DNA of 13,519 nucleotides, taken from positions 1 to 13,519 of the forward strand of contig PCAT01000018.1 of assembly GCA_002730655.1 (NCBI GenBank). The letters are read 5' to 3'. Origin of the DNA: Balneola sp. (lineage in GTDB: Bacteria; Bacteroidota; Rhodothermia; Balneolales; Balneolaceae). Numbering within the stretch: the stretch's first letter is position 1; the number at the start of each line of letters is the position of its first letter. This document shows, in pieces, positions 6,680 to 13,519 of the stretch. The notes under the pieces were generated by a model. That model searched no databases and was not told the DNA's origin. It was given only the letters and a program-made list of their open reading frames with translations. The translations under genes were made by a program, and so were the position numbers.

Positions 6680-6709
6680 AATTATATGCCTTAGGTATGT
6701 TTTATAATT
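6680..6709. terminator. Possible bidirectional AT-rich hairpin between convergent genes
   Basis: AATTATA (6680-6686) can pair with TATAATT (6703-6709), and inside it TGCC can pair with GGTA across a TTA loop, with an uneven internal loop. It lies in the 59-base gap between the ends of the TonB receptor and CotH genes, where a terminator serving both is expected. The stem is weak and AT-rich, so the call rests mainly on position. Confidence 0.3.
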
Positions 6710-6713
6710 GTAC

Positions 6714-9194
6714 TTACCTTATTAATAGCATCGAGCGCTGTTGAAGCTCCCTTCGGTTTGTATCCTGTGTTCCTTGCTCATAGATGGAGGCTCGTAGAAA
6801 ATATAAGCCACTCGCTAAATTTTCCCCGTGGAATGTTTTAGTGTGAAGTCCGGGTCTAAAGTACTTATCGGGCCATTCTCTGACCTTCTGCCCCTGAGTG
6901 TTATAGATACTTAACTCGACCCAGCTTGCTTTTGTTAATCGAAATTGGATTTGAGTACTAGGGTTAAAGGGGTTGGGATAATTTGGAAGTAGTTCTATAA
7001 TCGAAGGAGAATCTGAGGATTGTTCACTGGCTATTCGCTCATTGTTAACGCCCTGCGAATTGACTGAACCAGGTGTTGGGTAAGCCATAAAACTAAAATT
7101 ATATTCAGAATTGGCATTACGGCCAAAACTTTGGTCTCCACTTAATGCAGGGAACCTGAGAGTATCCACTGGTGCCCAGTCTAACACATCTTTATAGAAT
7201 AAACCCAGTTCTTCTCCGTTTTTGCTTAGAGAAAAATTGGTATGTAAGCTGCCTTCTTCATCGTCATCATCGGCCCAAATAAGTAGGTAGTTTCCAGCCA
7301 ATAGTTGGGTATCGGGCAGCGCCCATTTACCAGGATTTTTTAAATCATCGGTTAGATAATAACCACTTAGTTCAATATTCGATGATCCTGGGTTATATAT
7401 CTCCACCCAGTCTTCAAATGCGTCAAAAGGATCACTTATGGTCGTTTCGTTGTTAGACATAAGTTCGTTTATAAGTAATTTTTTGCTGAGCTTTTGTACA
7501 GTATGGATTCGATAATTTACTGTAGCACGTGGGAATCGCTTTACCCCGCCATCGTTGGAACGTGCGTGCAGAGCATAATTCAGTTCATTTCCAACCCATG
7601 GAATCTTTAGTGTTAGTTGTGCCCATTGAGGATTTGCAAATGGTAGCTCATTCTGAGTAGCTGAAAGCTCTGAAGGCTGTTGTATGGCAGGAGTTAATGG
7701 AATGAATGCTGAATAATTTCCTATATACACTTCTAAGTTTATTTCTCTTGGATCGTCGTCTATCCATTCCACTGCTATCTCAAACTGTAGACTATCTTCT
7801 CGTAACGGCTGCACTTGACTCCATTCTTTTCGTATTACGGGGAGAATTTGAGTTTCTGAATTTTGCTCTTTGGTATGTTCGAAGCGTGTTTGGATATAGG
7901 GTTTTAAACCGTAGACTACATGCCCGCCTAGTCCTTGATCAAGTGAAAGTAAAAAACTTTCAGGGGAGAAACCCCAGTCATAGCTTCGGTATACATCTTC
8001 CAAAGCGGCCTGAAGCATTAAAGTAGATAATCTGTCGATTTCGGGGAATAAACTATCTGGCTGAAATGGTCCCTCTACTAACTCTCTAAGATAAAAATCT
8101 AAGCGCTGTTGATACTCTGGAACGTCCATGAGACGGTCGGTGAGAGGTCTCGACTCGGTAGGATGCCCCCAATTTTCCCAAGATCTTCGACCCCAATCTG
8201 GGCCAATAAAGTCAATACCAAAGGTATTATCATAGTCATAGGGAATGAATTCAAAGCGGTTGGTCGTAGGGTTTCGGTATAGGTAAAAATTGTTTTTGTT
8301 GTACCAGTAATTGTCCCAATTGCCTGTAATAATATCAGCGGCCATCCAACGAAGGGTATTATCCACATTGAGAATGGATTCTAATGCTTCAGGAAGGCTG
8401 GAAGTTGGAGTATATTTTAACACTTCAATTAAGGTTGCGAGGTCACTATAGTCATCTTCCTGCGTGTTAGTTTTTAGTTCATAGGTGCGTCTGTCGGTCC
8501 AGGACGGGCTGAATTTGTAGGAGTCTGGATTGGATCCACGATAATTCAGGTCGGCGGGATATAAATTCTTGTATAGATTTCCTGCATCACTGCCAAAGCG
8601 ATGCTGTACGAATTCATCATCTATATGCTCTACATTAATGTAGAGACCTTTGTACTCTTGATTAATAAATAATTCAACTGGGTTGGCTAATGGAGCTGGT
8701 AAGTCGATCTTATGCATTAGCTCCCAGCTAAGTAAAGCACGCATCATCGTGGGATCATTATGCTCACCATTAAGATTCATTTTGTCTAGTCCTCGGTATT
8801 GTCGTCCAGCTTGGAAGGTATTAAAAGAAATTTTAAACGATTTTTTGGCAGAATTACGGGAGGTATTACCTCGAAGTCGAAAACCTATTTGTGCTACAGT
8901 ATCTATTGATACAACTTGACTGTTGGTATTTCGGTAGGTATAGATAAAGATAGCAGGATATTCATAATCACTTTGTTCATTTCCATCTTGCAGTATAATG
9001 TCCAAAGAATCTTGATCAATTATTATGTCTATGCGATCTAAAGACTCATGAGAAAAAAGGAAGCGGTTATCTACGTTTGGTGCAAATTGTGCGGATAACA
9101 AGGAGTTGTTCAAAAGTAAAAGCAAAAATAAAAACCAATAAAAAAAAGAACTTGTTAAGTTTGATGAGCTTTTGGTTTTATTTTGGACGGACAT
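6714..9194 (-). CDS. Secreted CotH-kinase-family protein with lamin-tail domain and T9SS type A sorting domain
   Basis: An 826-aa secreted multidomain protein. The signal peptide has a long Leu-rich core (17-33), with cleavage likely after LLSA (35). The CotH kinase domain (about 50-440) contains IGFRLRGNTSR (103-113), AKKSFKISF, GLDKMNLNGEHNDPTMMR (135-152), GLYINVEHID, GNWDNYWYNKNNFYLY (291-306) and FIPYDYDNTFG (316-326). These last two blocks match the conserved Asn/Asp metal- and phosphate-binding motifs of the family. After a spacer of beta-rich sequence, a lamin-tail domain (about 572-710; LLINELMSNN, EDWVEIYNP, GYYLTDD) follows, then a T9SS sorting domain (735-826) with NYPNPFNPST, GQKVREW and ASGLYFLRAS. 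Characterised CotH proteins are atypical kinases that phosphorylate spore-coat protein; the target here is unknown. The layout suggests a cell-surface or released protein. No frameshift or gap is seen. Confidence 0.9.
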   Translation of the reverse strand: MSVQNKTKSSSNLTSSFFYWFLFLLLLLNNSLLSAQFAPNVDNRFLFSHESLDRIDIIIDQDSLDIILQDGNEQSDYEYPAIFIYTYRNTNSQVVSIDTVAQIGFRLRGNTSRNSAKKSFKISFNTFQAGRQYRGLDKMNLNGEHNDPTMMRALLSWELMHKIDLPAPLANPVELFINQEYKGLYINVEHIDDEFVQHRFGSDAGNLYKNLYPADLNYRGSNPDSYKFSPSWTDRRTYELKTNTQEDDYSDLATLIEVLKYTPTSSLPEALESILNVDNTLRWMAADIITGNWDNYWYNKNNFYLYRNPTTNRFEFIPYDYDNTFGIDFIGPDWGRRSWENWGHPTESRPLTDRLMDVPEYQQRLDFYLRELVEGPFQPDSLFPEIDRLSTLMLQAALEDVYRSYDWGFSPESFLLSLDQGLGGHVVYGLKPYIQTRFEHTKEQNSETQILPVIRKEWSQVQPLREDSLQFEIAVEWIDDDPREINLEVYIGNYSAFIPLTPAIQQPSELSATQNELPFANPQWAQLTLKIPWVGNELNYALHARSNDGGVKRFPRATVNYRIHTVQKLSKKLLINELMSNNETTISDPFDAFEDWVEIYNPGSSNIELSGYYLTDDLKNPGKWALPDTQLLAGNYLLIWADDDDEEGSLHTNFSLSKNGEELGLFYKDVLDWAPVDTLRFPALSGDQSFGRNANSEYNFSFMAYPTPGSVNSQGVNNERIASEQSSDSPSIIELLPNYPNPFNPSTQIQFRLTKASWVELSIYNTQGQKVREWPDKYFRPGLHTKTFHGENLASGLYFLRASIYEQGTQDTNRRELQQRSMLLIR

Positions 9195-9231
9195 TATAGA
9201 ATTAGACTTGGAGAATTTTCATGAGTATAGG

Positions 9232-9257
9232 AAAAAAAAGCAGGCTAAAGGCCTGCT
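9232..9257 (-). terminator. Intrinsic terminator after the DUF2911 gene
   Basis: AGCAGGC (9239-9245) and GCCTGCT (9251-9257) form a perfect 7-bp GC-rich stem around a 5-base loop. Read on the minus strand, the hairpin is followed directly by eight Ts (complement of 9232-9239). It lies about 50 bases beyond the stop codon of the DUF2911 gene and would end the msrA-DUF2911 transcript before the CotH-type gene begins at 9194. Confidence 0.85.
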
Positions 9258-9309
9258 AAAAATACAAAAAAAGAGAGTAGTACAACTTTTTTCTCAGAGA
9301 GGTGACCAT

Positions 9310-9855
9310 TTATTTAATGGTAATTGGAATGGCTGTTAATGTAGTGCCCCAGTGTAAGTTTAAATGAACTTTGGTTTCGCTTAGGGTATCAAAATAGATG
9401 CTAAACCATTCCATTTCTGTAGCTTCTGTAGTAGTGAATGCTGCAGGTACGCGAATTACGTCTGCACTATCATCGTACTGAGTTCCCCAGCTCAATTTAT
9501 CATTTATAATAATGGTCCAATTATCACCGGGAATGGTGTAGAGTGAATAGGTCCCGGCTTCTACCATTTTTCCTCCAAACATAACATCTGTAGAAAAAGT
9601 AATCGCAGCTGATTCATTCGCGCCAGTTCTCCACACTTGGTCAGCAGGAGCCAGACTTTCTAAGCTTCGTCCCTTAAGTCCTGGACGGCCATAGGTAACA
9701 TTCACTACTGTTGCCCCAATATTTTGTGAGACTGCCGCATTCGGACTGACACGAACTCCTTCTCTTCGTTCTTGGGCATAGGAAGTGGTAGAGTCTAAAC
9801 TAATTAGTACGGTAAGCGCAATTATAGGTAATAAAGATGTGAATATTTTTTTCAT
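9310..9855 (-). CDS. DUF2911 family protein, exported
   Basis: A 181-aa protein matching the DUF2911 family common in Bacteroidota. It has a signal peptide (MKKIF start, hydrophobic 6-20, cleavage likely after SYA at 27), then the family pattern: RVSPNAAVSQNIG (35-47), VVNVTYGRPGLKGRSL (50-65), DQVWRTGANESAAITFS (72-88), EAGTYSLYTIPGDNWTIIIN, and LSWGTQYDDSADVIRVPA. These line up with the family's blocks of conserved Tyr-x-Arg-Pro, Trp-Arg-Thr-Gly-Ala-Asn and Gly-Thr-Tyr-x-Leu. The function of DUF2911 is not known to me; the beta-rich character and signal suggest a periplasmic protein. It lies 58 bases downstream of msrA on the same strand and is followed by an intrinsic terminator, so the two are probably co-transcribed. 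Length is complete for the family. Confidence 0.9.
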   Translation of the reverse strand: MKKIFTSLLPIIALTVLISLDSTTSYAQERREGVRVSPNAAVSQNIGATVVNVTYGRPGLKGRSLESLAPADQVWRTGANESAAITFSTDVMFGGKMVEAGTYSLYTIPGDNWTIIINDKLSWGTQYDDSADVIRVPAAFTTTEATEMEWFSIYFDTLSETKVHLNLHWGTTLTAIPITIK

Positions 9856-9913
9856 GATATGTATTTGTAAACAGTTCTAAGTTTATGTGTAAAGTTTTGG
9901 TCTATTGATTCTA

Positions 9914-10621
9914 TTATGAATTATCTTCTTTTAATAAGTGAGCAAATTCGTTTTTGAATTTTTGAACTTTAGGTGCAATTACAAAAGAGCAATAACCTGC
10001 TGTAGGATTATTCTCGAAGTAATCTTGATGGTAATTTTCAGCCACATAATAATTAGTAAGGGGCTCAATGGTAGTTATTATTGGATCTTCCCATAAATCA
10101 GTTGCATCTACCGCTTCCTTAGAGGCTTCAGCAATACCTTTTTGCTCCTCGTTATGGTAGTAAATCACACTTCGATATTGAGTCCCTACATCATTACCCT
10201 GTCTATTCAAGGTTGTAGGGTTGTGGGTATGCCACAAGATCTGAAGTAACTCATCGTAGTTGATTACTTTTGGATTGAAATGAATACGTGCTACTTCTGC
10301 GTGGCCAGTTCTTCCAGTAATCACTTCTTTATAGGTAGGGTCCTCTAAATATCCACCAGAGTATCCTGATTCAACATGAACAATGCCTTCTACCAGTTCA
10401 TATATGGCTTCTACACACCAAAAGCAGCCAGCACCAAATGTAGCCATTTCAAGAGAATCAGAAACAGATTGAGTTGTCATATTAGTAATTAATTCGGCCT
10501 CTAAAGTAGAGGGTGTAATACTCGATAAACTTTCTTTTTGAATATTAGAGGCATTCGTTGAATGGCCCATACCTACAATGATAATGAAAGTTAAAAAAAA
10601 TCCTGAAAAATACGTTTTCAT
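9914..10621 (-). CDS. msrA: Peptide-methionine (S)-S-oxide reductase MsrA, exported form
   Basis: Reduces methionine-S-sulfoxide in oxidised proteins back to methionine. The 235-aa protein has an N-terminal signal-like segment (hydrophobic 6-18) and a 35-residue linker, then the full MsrA domain from about residue 57. The catalytic motif is GAGCFWCVE, with nucleophile Cys66. SGYSGG (85-90), YKEVITGRTGHAEV (97-110), HNPTTLNRQGNDVGTQYRSVIYY (133-155) and ENYHQDYF (195-202) are all typical. Cys69 and Cys211 are candidates for resolving cysteines. Cytoplasmic MsrA lacks such a leader, so this one probably works in the periplasm, or on the outer membrane side, on exported proteins. No msrB is fused or adjacent. 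It is first in a likely two-gene unit with the DUF2911 gene. Confidence 0.95.
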   Translation of the reverse strand: MKTYFSGFFLTFIIIVGMGHSTNASNIQKESLSSITPSTLEAELITNMTTQSVSDSLEMATFGAGCFWCVEAIYELVEGIVHVESGYSGGYLEDPTYKEVITGRTGHAEVARIHFNPKVINYDELLQILWHTHNPTTLNRQGNDVGTQYRSVIYYHNEEQKGIAEASKEAVDATDLWEDPIITTIEPLTNYYVAENYHQDYFENNPTAGYCSFVIAPKVQKFKNEFAHLLKEDNS

Positions 10622-10940
10622 TACTAACAGGGTTTATAAATTTACCGTAAATATTGTATCAAATAAAGTAAAAAAAGCGCTAAAACATTCCTTTTTATTA
10701 TATATTGATATGCAGTGAATGGATTTATTTCTTTGGAAGTAAAATCTATGTGGACATAAATCCACTCTAGACTGGTAGATAACCCAGAAGCTATTAAAAG
10801 AACAGATGAGAAAGAATTAACTTATCTGCTAATCTATTGATTTACTGTTGTAACGCTTATAACTATAAATAACCTGTGCAGCTCCTATAAAATAAGAGTC
10901 ATAAGCACATGTAAATATTTGACTTATTTAAATTATATAG
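10622..10940. other. Intergenic region between msrA and tRNA-Leu, no gene found
   Basis: This AT-rich stretch of 319 bases holds the candidate msrA promoter and no convincing coding frame. TGGATTTAT (10720-10728) is the reverse complement of ATAAATCCA (10756-10764). An overlapping smaller hairpin, GTGGA (10750-10754) with TCCAC (10761-10765), would exclude the first pairing. No T-run follows either, so neither is called a terminator for the tRNA. Confidence 0.45.
10634..10662 (-). promoter_or_regulatory. Candidate msrA promoter
   Basis: On the minus strand TTGATA (10662-10657) and TTATAA (10639-10634) are spaced by 17 bases, matching sigma-70-like -35 and -10 boxes. The predicted transcription start would lie only about five or six bases before the ATG at 10621, giving an almost leaderless mRNA. 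AT-richness makes chance matches likely. Confidence 0.3.
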
Positions 10941-11024
10941 TGCTCACGAATGGAGTCGAACCATCACGAGATTTCTCCCACACGCCCCTCAAGCGTGCGC
11001 GTCTACCAATTCCGCCACGTGAGC
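10941..11024 (-). tRNA. tRNA-Leu (anticodon GAG)
   Basis: The minus strand folds into a class II tRNA of 84 bases. The acceptor stem is GCTCACG (complement of 11024-11018) with CGTGAGC (10948-10942), plus discriminator A at 10941. The D-arm has the leucine-type sequence TGGCGGAATTGGTAGACGC. The anticodon stem CACGC/GCGTG encloses the loop TTGAGGG, with anticodon GAG (complement of 10990-10988), reading CUC and CUU codons. A variable arm with GAGA/TCTC follows, then a T-arm with loop TTCGACT. CCA is not encoded in the gene and must be added after transcription. Confidence 0.97.
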
Positions 11025-11037
11025 TTCAAGGGCAAGA

Positions 11038-11067
11038 AATATACTGCTTTATTAACAGAAACTGCAA
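11038..11067 (-). promoter_or_regulatory. Candidate promoter of tRNA-Leu
   Basis: On the minus strand TTGCAG (11067-11062) and TATATT (11043-11038) are separated by 18 bases. The predicted start is about 6 to 8 bases before the first tRNA base at 11024, a normal short tRNA leader. The fit of spacing and position makes this better supported than the other promoters listed. Confidence 0.5.
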
Positions 11068-11210
11068 CGGTACTAGGATTACTGCGGTTACTATCTGAAA
11101 TATTTAGTTTTAATTTCTTTATGTTTTATCAAGCGCTGCTGTAAATAGTCACAATATTACTTATCGTTTAATACTCCTCATAAAGATTCAAACTAAATAA
11201 CTGTAATAGC

Positions 11211-11762
11211 TTATCCGTCTATTTCTTCCAACTGCCGTTGGGCATATTCATTTTCAGGATCAATATTAAGTGCTTGCTCGTAATAAGTTCGAGCCTTATC
11301 ACTTTGTCCGCCTTTCATGATCATATCCCCCATAAGTATCCAATTTTCGGAGTCTCTAGGTTCGGCTCTTATTCGTTCGATTAAATAATTTACGGCATCT
11401 GCCCCTCGGTCAGTCATCAACATAATCATCACTTTATTCCGGTGAGCCGCTGCAAGGTCACTATATTTTATGGCCGCATCAAAATCTGATTCTGCCTTTT
11501 TCAGCTCTTCTTTCATCATATGAATATGACCTCTTAGATTTAAATAAACTCCATTATTATCGGATTGTTCAATGGCTTTTTCTATGCATGAAAAACTAAT
11601 ATCCATTTGATTTAACTGTTGCATGATAAGCGCCTCAAGATAATATCCTTCTGGGGTTTCGGGCGCTTCTTTTTGGACTTCTCTAGCTATATCTAAGCTA
11701 TGGTCAATGTCTTTTTCTTGGAGTAATTCAAAGCCGCGGCTTAGTTTTTCTTCAATGTTCAT
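11211..11762 (-). CDS. Tetratricopeptide-repeat (TPR) protein
   Basis: A 183-aa soluble protein made of TPR helical hairpins, which act as protein-binding scaffolds. There is no signal peptide or catalytic motif. The clearest repeat is the last, NWILMGDMIMKGGQSDKARTYYEQALNIDPEN (within about 139-173), with the standard Gly, Ala, Tyr/Ala and Pro positions. Weaker repeats begin near residues 3 (GFELLQEKDIDHSLDIAREVQKEAPET), 38 (YYLEALIMQQLNQMDISF) and 72 (VYLNLRGHIHMMKEEL). An AAGGA tract lies about eight bases before the ATG, a weak possible ribosome-binding site. It is the last of the minus-strand cluster that begins with folB, 55 bases after the DUF4834-like gene, and may be co-transcribed. 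Partner and role are unknown. Confidence 0.82.
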   Translation of the reverse strand: MNIEEKLSRGFELLQEKDIDHSLDIAREVQKEAPETPEGYYLEALIMQQLNQMDISFSCIEKAIEQSDNNGVYLNLRGHIHMMKEELKKAESDFDAAIKYSDLAAAHRNKVMIMLMTDRGADAVNYLIERIRAEPRDSENWILMGDMIMKGGQSDKARTYYEQALNIDPENEYAQRQLEEIDG

Positions 11763-11817
11763 GTCAATCCTTGTTTAGGGCTGATTTACGGTTAAAATAT
11801 TAATTATCTTTAGAAGC

Positions 11818-12078
11818 TTATTTAGACTTTCTCATGGTAGAATCTTTATTCTTAGTAGATGATTCTGATTTACTTAAATCCTCGAATTCTGCATCTTGAA
11901 TCGCAGAAAAATCTTTTTTTTGCTCTCCATTCCCAGAAGATGGTTTATTGCGAAATGGTCGTTGATTTGGAGCATTTTTAACGACTTTTTGAAAAATAGT
12001 CAAGGGCAAAAATATTCTTTTTATAAATCGTGAAAAAATCCAAATTAAAAAGAAAAATAGTAATAGCTTAAATGTCAT
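11818..12078 (-). CDS. Small single-pass membrane protein, DUF4834-like
   Basis: An 86-aa protein with an N-terminal membrane segment (about residues 2-16, LLLFFFLIWIFSRF) directly followed by a basic patch (RFIKRI). Next come a second, moderately hydrophobic stretch (FLPLTIFQKVV), a Pro/Arg/Asn/Lys-rich linker and an acidic motif IQDAEFEDLSKSE (60-72), ending in a Ser/Lys tail. The layout of N-terminal helix, basic linker and a conserved acidic DAEFE-like motif resembles the DUF4834 family of small Bacteroidota proteins, often found near nucleotide and folate genes; the family match is by eye. Function is unknown. It starts 21 bases after the deoxynucleoside kinase stop on the same strand, fitting an operon. 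Confidence 0.7.
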   Translation of the reverse strand: MTFKLLLFFFLIWIFSRFIKRIFLPLTIFQKVVKNAPNQRPFRNKPSSGNGEQKKDFSAIQDAEFEDLSKSESSTKNKDSTMRKSK

Positions 12079-12099
12079 AAGTGGCGATGATTATCAATT

Positions 12100-12738
12100 T
12101 CATGATAAATGTATATGCATATTATCAATTATAGGGCGTTCAAATAATTGCTCTTCAATATACATAAGATGCTCGGGGGTTTGTACAAAATCCACATCAT
12201 TTACATTAATAAATACCACTGGGCTTCGTTGGTAGTGATAAAAAAAATGATTGTATGCCTCATTTAAATCTCTTAAGTATTCTGGTGTAATGTGCTGTTC
12301 ATACTCTCTGCCTCGTTGATCTATGTTTTGCATGAGTCGTTCTACCGATGACTGTAAAAAGACAACTAAATCAGCTTGAGCAGCAATACCCGTCATTATG
12401 GAATAAATAGAATCATAAAGAGCCATTTCGTCAGAACCTAAGTTCAAGCGCGCAAAGATTCGATCTTTTTCAAAAATATAGTCCGAAACCGTCATAGTAT
12501 GAAAAAGGTCTTGGCTCATCATATTCTGTTGCTGGCGAAAACGGCTAGCTAGAAATGCTAATTGTGTTTGAAATCCATAGCGTTTTCTATCCTCGTAAAA
12601 CTTAGGTAAAAAGGGGTTATCTTCGAATTCCTCGAGTACCAACCTAGCTTTACGGCGCTCTGCTAGCATTCTTGCAAGGGTAGTTTTTCCCACCCCTATG
12701 ACACCTTCTACTGCAATAAATTGTGGTTCAACATGCAT
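12100..12738 (-). CDS. Deoxynucleoside kinase (dNK family)
   Basis: Phosphorylates deoxynucleosides at the 5' position with ATP or another nucleoside triphosphate for salvage. From the ATG at 12738 it has 212 residues. The P-loop is GVIGVGKTT (12-20). VLEEFEDNPFLPKFY (34-48) supplies the Glu used as base in this family, DYIFEKDRIFA (86-96) corresponds to the conserved Asp-Arg switch region, and RGREYEQ (142-148) is the Arg-rich lid. All key motifs are intact. The frame is also open to ATGs at 12762 and 12768, adding 8 or 10 residues and overlapping the end of folK by up to 16 bases. I prefer 12738 because homologues usually begin a few residues before the first beta strand, but translational coupling from the earlier ATGs is possible. 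Substrate preference (dA/dG versus dT/dC) cannot be decided from sequence by eye. Confidence 0.88.
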   Translation of the reverse strand: MHVEPQFIAVEGVIGVGKTTLARMLAERRKARLVLEEFEDNPFLPKFYEDRKRYGFQTQLAFLASRFRQQQNMMSQDLFHTMTVSDYIFEKDRIFARLNLGSDEMALYDSIYSIMTGIAAQADLVVFLQSSVERLMQNIDQRGREYEQHITPEYLRDLNEAYNHFFYHYQRSPVVFINVNDVDFVQTPEHLMYIEEQLFERPIIDNMHIHLS

Positions 12739-12752
12739 GTCACAAACTAACA

Positions 12753-13325
12753 CTATTCCCATTGCCATGCACCTAATTCAATTCTCATTTTTGGAGCTGT
12801 ATTTATAAGTTCTGAAATATTTTTTTTCGTAACTGGGTCAGACCATTCGGGAGCTAAATCATAAAGCGGTAGTAGAACAAACAAACGCTCTGCGATGCCT
12901 GGATGAGGGAGCTGTAAATAGTCATATTTCAGAGTGAGTCCACCAAAATCAATGATATCCAAATCCAAGGTTCTAGAAGTCCATTTAGGGTAGCGGGAGG
13001 GGCGACCTTGTATTCTTTCTTGTTCTTTTAACCGGTCAAGCAGTGCATCTGGACTGCCTTTCCAATCTATGCATATGACCGCGTTTAGAAAATCGGTGTC
13101 AGAAGGACCAATTGGTTCAGTTTGATAGACTTGGGAAGCACGTATAGGAGAGGTACTAATTTCTTGTAGAAATGATCGAGCTTGAATTAAGTTTGCGGTG
13201 GAATCGCCTTGGTTAGATCCTAAAGCGATATATACGGTTTGCCCTGAATCATTGAATTTTCGGCAAAATGACTGCGGTTCTGCATGAAATCTATCCGTAG
13301 TGCTATATTTACTTCTCTTAATCAC
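12753..13325 (-). CDS. folK: 2-amino-4-hydroxy-6-hydroxymethyldihydropteridine pyrophosphokinase (HPPK)
   Basis: Transfers pyrophosphate from ATP to 6-hydroxymethyl-7,8-dihydropterin in folate synthesis. The 190-aa protein has the HPPK blocks in order: VYIALGSNQGDS (31-42), VYQTEPIGPSDTDFLNAV (67-83), the helix LKEQERIQGR, RTLDLDIIDFGG (118-129) with the metal-binding DLD, and LPHPGIAERLFVLLPLYDLAP (139-159). The start is a GTG at 13325; no other usual start codon lies between it and the core, so the roughly 29-residue N-terminal extension (MIKRSKYSTTDRF) appears real and is longer than usual. The GTG overlaps the folB stop codon by eight bases, indicating translational coupling. Downstream, folK sits immediately before or overlaps the deoxynucleoside kinase gene. 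Confidence 0.93.
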   Translation of the reverse strand: MIKRSKYSTTDRFHAEPQSFCRKFNDSGQTVYIALGSNQGDSTANLIQARSFLQEISTSPIRASQVYQTEPIGPSDTDFLNAVICIDWKGSPDALLDRLKEQERIQGRPSRYPKWTSRTLDLDIIDFGGLTLKYDYLQLPHPGIAERLFVLLPLYDLAPEWSDPVTKKNISELINTAPKMRIELGAWQWE

Positions 13326-13519
13326 TAGGTCGTTGCCATTGCATGCTTATTTCGGAATAAGCGGCGGGAACCTTAATAGGAGGGTCGAGTTTTCGAATTA
13401 CTACTTGAACTGCATAAACCTGGAGAAAGGTGTCCATTAATTGCTCTCCAATGTCCATGCAAAGCTTTTCGATTAAGTGAACGGAGGTGCCGAGCATAAC
13501 GCCGCTAATGATTTTTTCG
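13318..13519 (-). CDS. folB: Dihydroneopterin aldolase, C-terminal part (cut by the window edge)
   Basis: Only the last 66 codons of the gene lie in the window; its start is beyond 13519. The visible protein begins with EKIISGVMLGTSVHLIEKL, followed by CMDIGEQLMDTF, VQVVIRKLDPPIKVPA and YSEISMQWQRPSD. The IEKL...I...L helix and the later VQVVIRKLDPP block with a Pro-rich turn and a final strand match the C-terminal half of FolB-type aldolases, which turn dihydroneopterin into 6-hydroxymethyldihydropterin, the FolK substrate. The stop (13318-13320) overlaps the folK GTG start. Its order folB-folK is a well-known folate pair, which supports the call. The frame is open to the edge. Confidence 0.88.
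   Translation of the reverse strand, partial: EKIISGVMLGTSVHLIEKLCMDIGEQLMDTFLQVYAVQVVIRKLDPPIKVPAAYSEISMQWQRPSD

Noticed and set aside
7706..8919. Open frames of 78 to 106 codons on both strands inside the CotH-type gene.
   Set aside because: They are shadows of a long intact coding sequence with clear domain motifs throughout; none has family-like sequence of its own.
10720..10765. Pair of overlapping inverted repeats as a small regulatory RNA or a tRNA terminator.
   Set aside because: No T-run follows on either strand, no promoter is clear, and the distance from the tRNA end (about 175 bases) is large.
10950..11144. Open reading frame of 64 codons on the plus strand beginning with MESNHHEISPT.
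   Set aside because: It runs antisense through the tRNA-Leu gene, and its first half is simply the reverse complement of the tRNA. This is a known kind of false frame; the rest is low-quality AT-rich sequence.

Overview
The window looks like chromosomal DNA of an AT-rich, Gram-negative member of the Bacteroidota/Balneolota (Rhodothermota) group. The evidence is a secreted protein with a C-terminal type IX secretion (T9SS) sorting domain carrying the motif NYPNPFNPST, a TonB receptor with an N-terminal carboxypeptidase-regulatory-like domain, a DUF2911 protein, a DUF4834-like membrane protein, and the near absence of Shine-Dalgarno sequences before most genes. This placement is inference from gene content; no rRNA or marker gene is present to fix it. 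There is no sign of a mobile element, CRISPR array or phage.

Layout: a small basic protein of unknown function (+, 70-321) converges, one base apart, with a membrane acyltransferase of the PlsC type (-, 323-1093). After a 422-base intergenic stretch comes a minus-strand run: M28 aminopeptidase with PDZ domain, then FmdB-like protein, then GbsR/MarR-type regulator. A roughly 360-base divergent region holds an 8-bp-stem hairpin, a 30-bp perfect palindrome and a canonical TPP riboswitch. The riboswitch leads into an 825-aa TonB-dependent receptor (+, 4177-6654), which is therefore very probably an outer-membrane importer of thiamine or a precursor. This gene faces a long secreted CotH-kinase/lamin-tail/T9SS protein (-, 6714-9194). 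Next come an exported DUF2911 protein with a clear intrinsic terminator and an exported MsrA, both minus strand and probably one transcript, then tRNA-Leu(GAG) (-) with a recognisable promoter. The right end is a minus-strand housekeeping cluster: folB (cut by the window edge), folK, deoxynucleoside kinase, DUF4834-like protein and TPR protein. It has overlapping genes at its start and is probably one operon.

The most informative element is the TPP riboswitch. The receptor is the only gene here with a strong Shine-Dalgarno sequence (GGAGGA), and that SD sits in a hairpin with an upstream TCCTCC. A second copy of GGAGGA lies in the 3' arm of the aptamer and could compete for the same TCCTCC. 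This gives a complete, directly readable model of translational control by TPP. The rest of the window is mostly ordinary chromosomal content. I found no convincing evidence of a wholly new system; the best leads are the two-copy GGAGGA switch, the palindrome in the divergent region, and the secreted CotH kinase.
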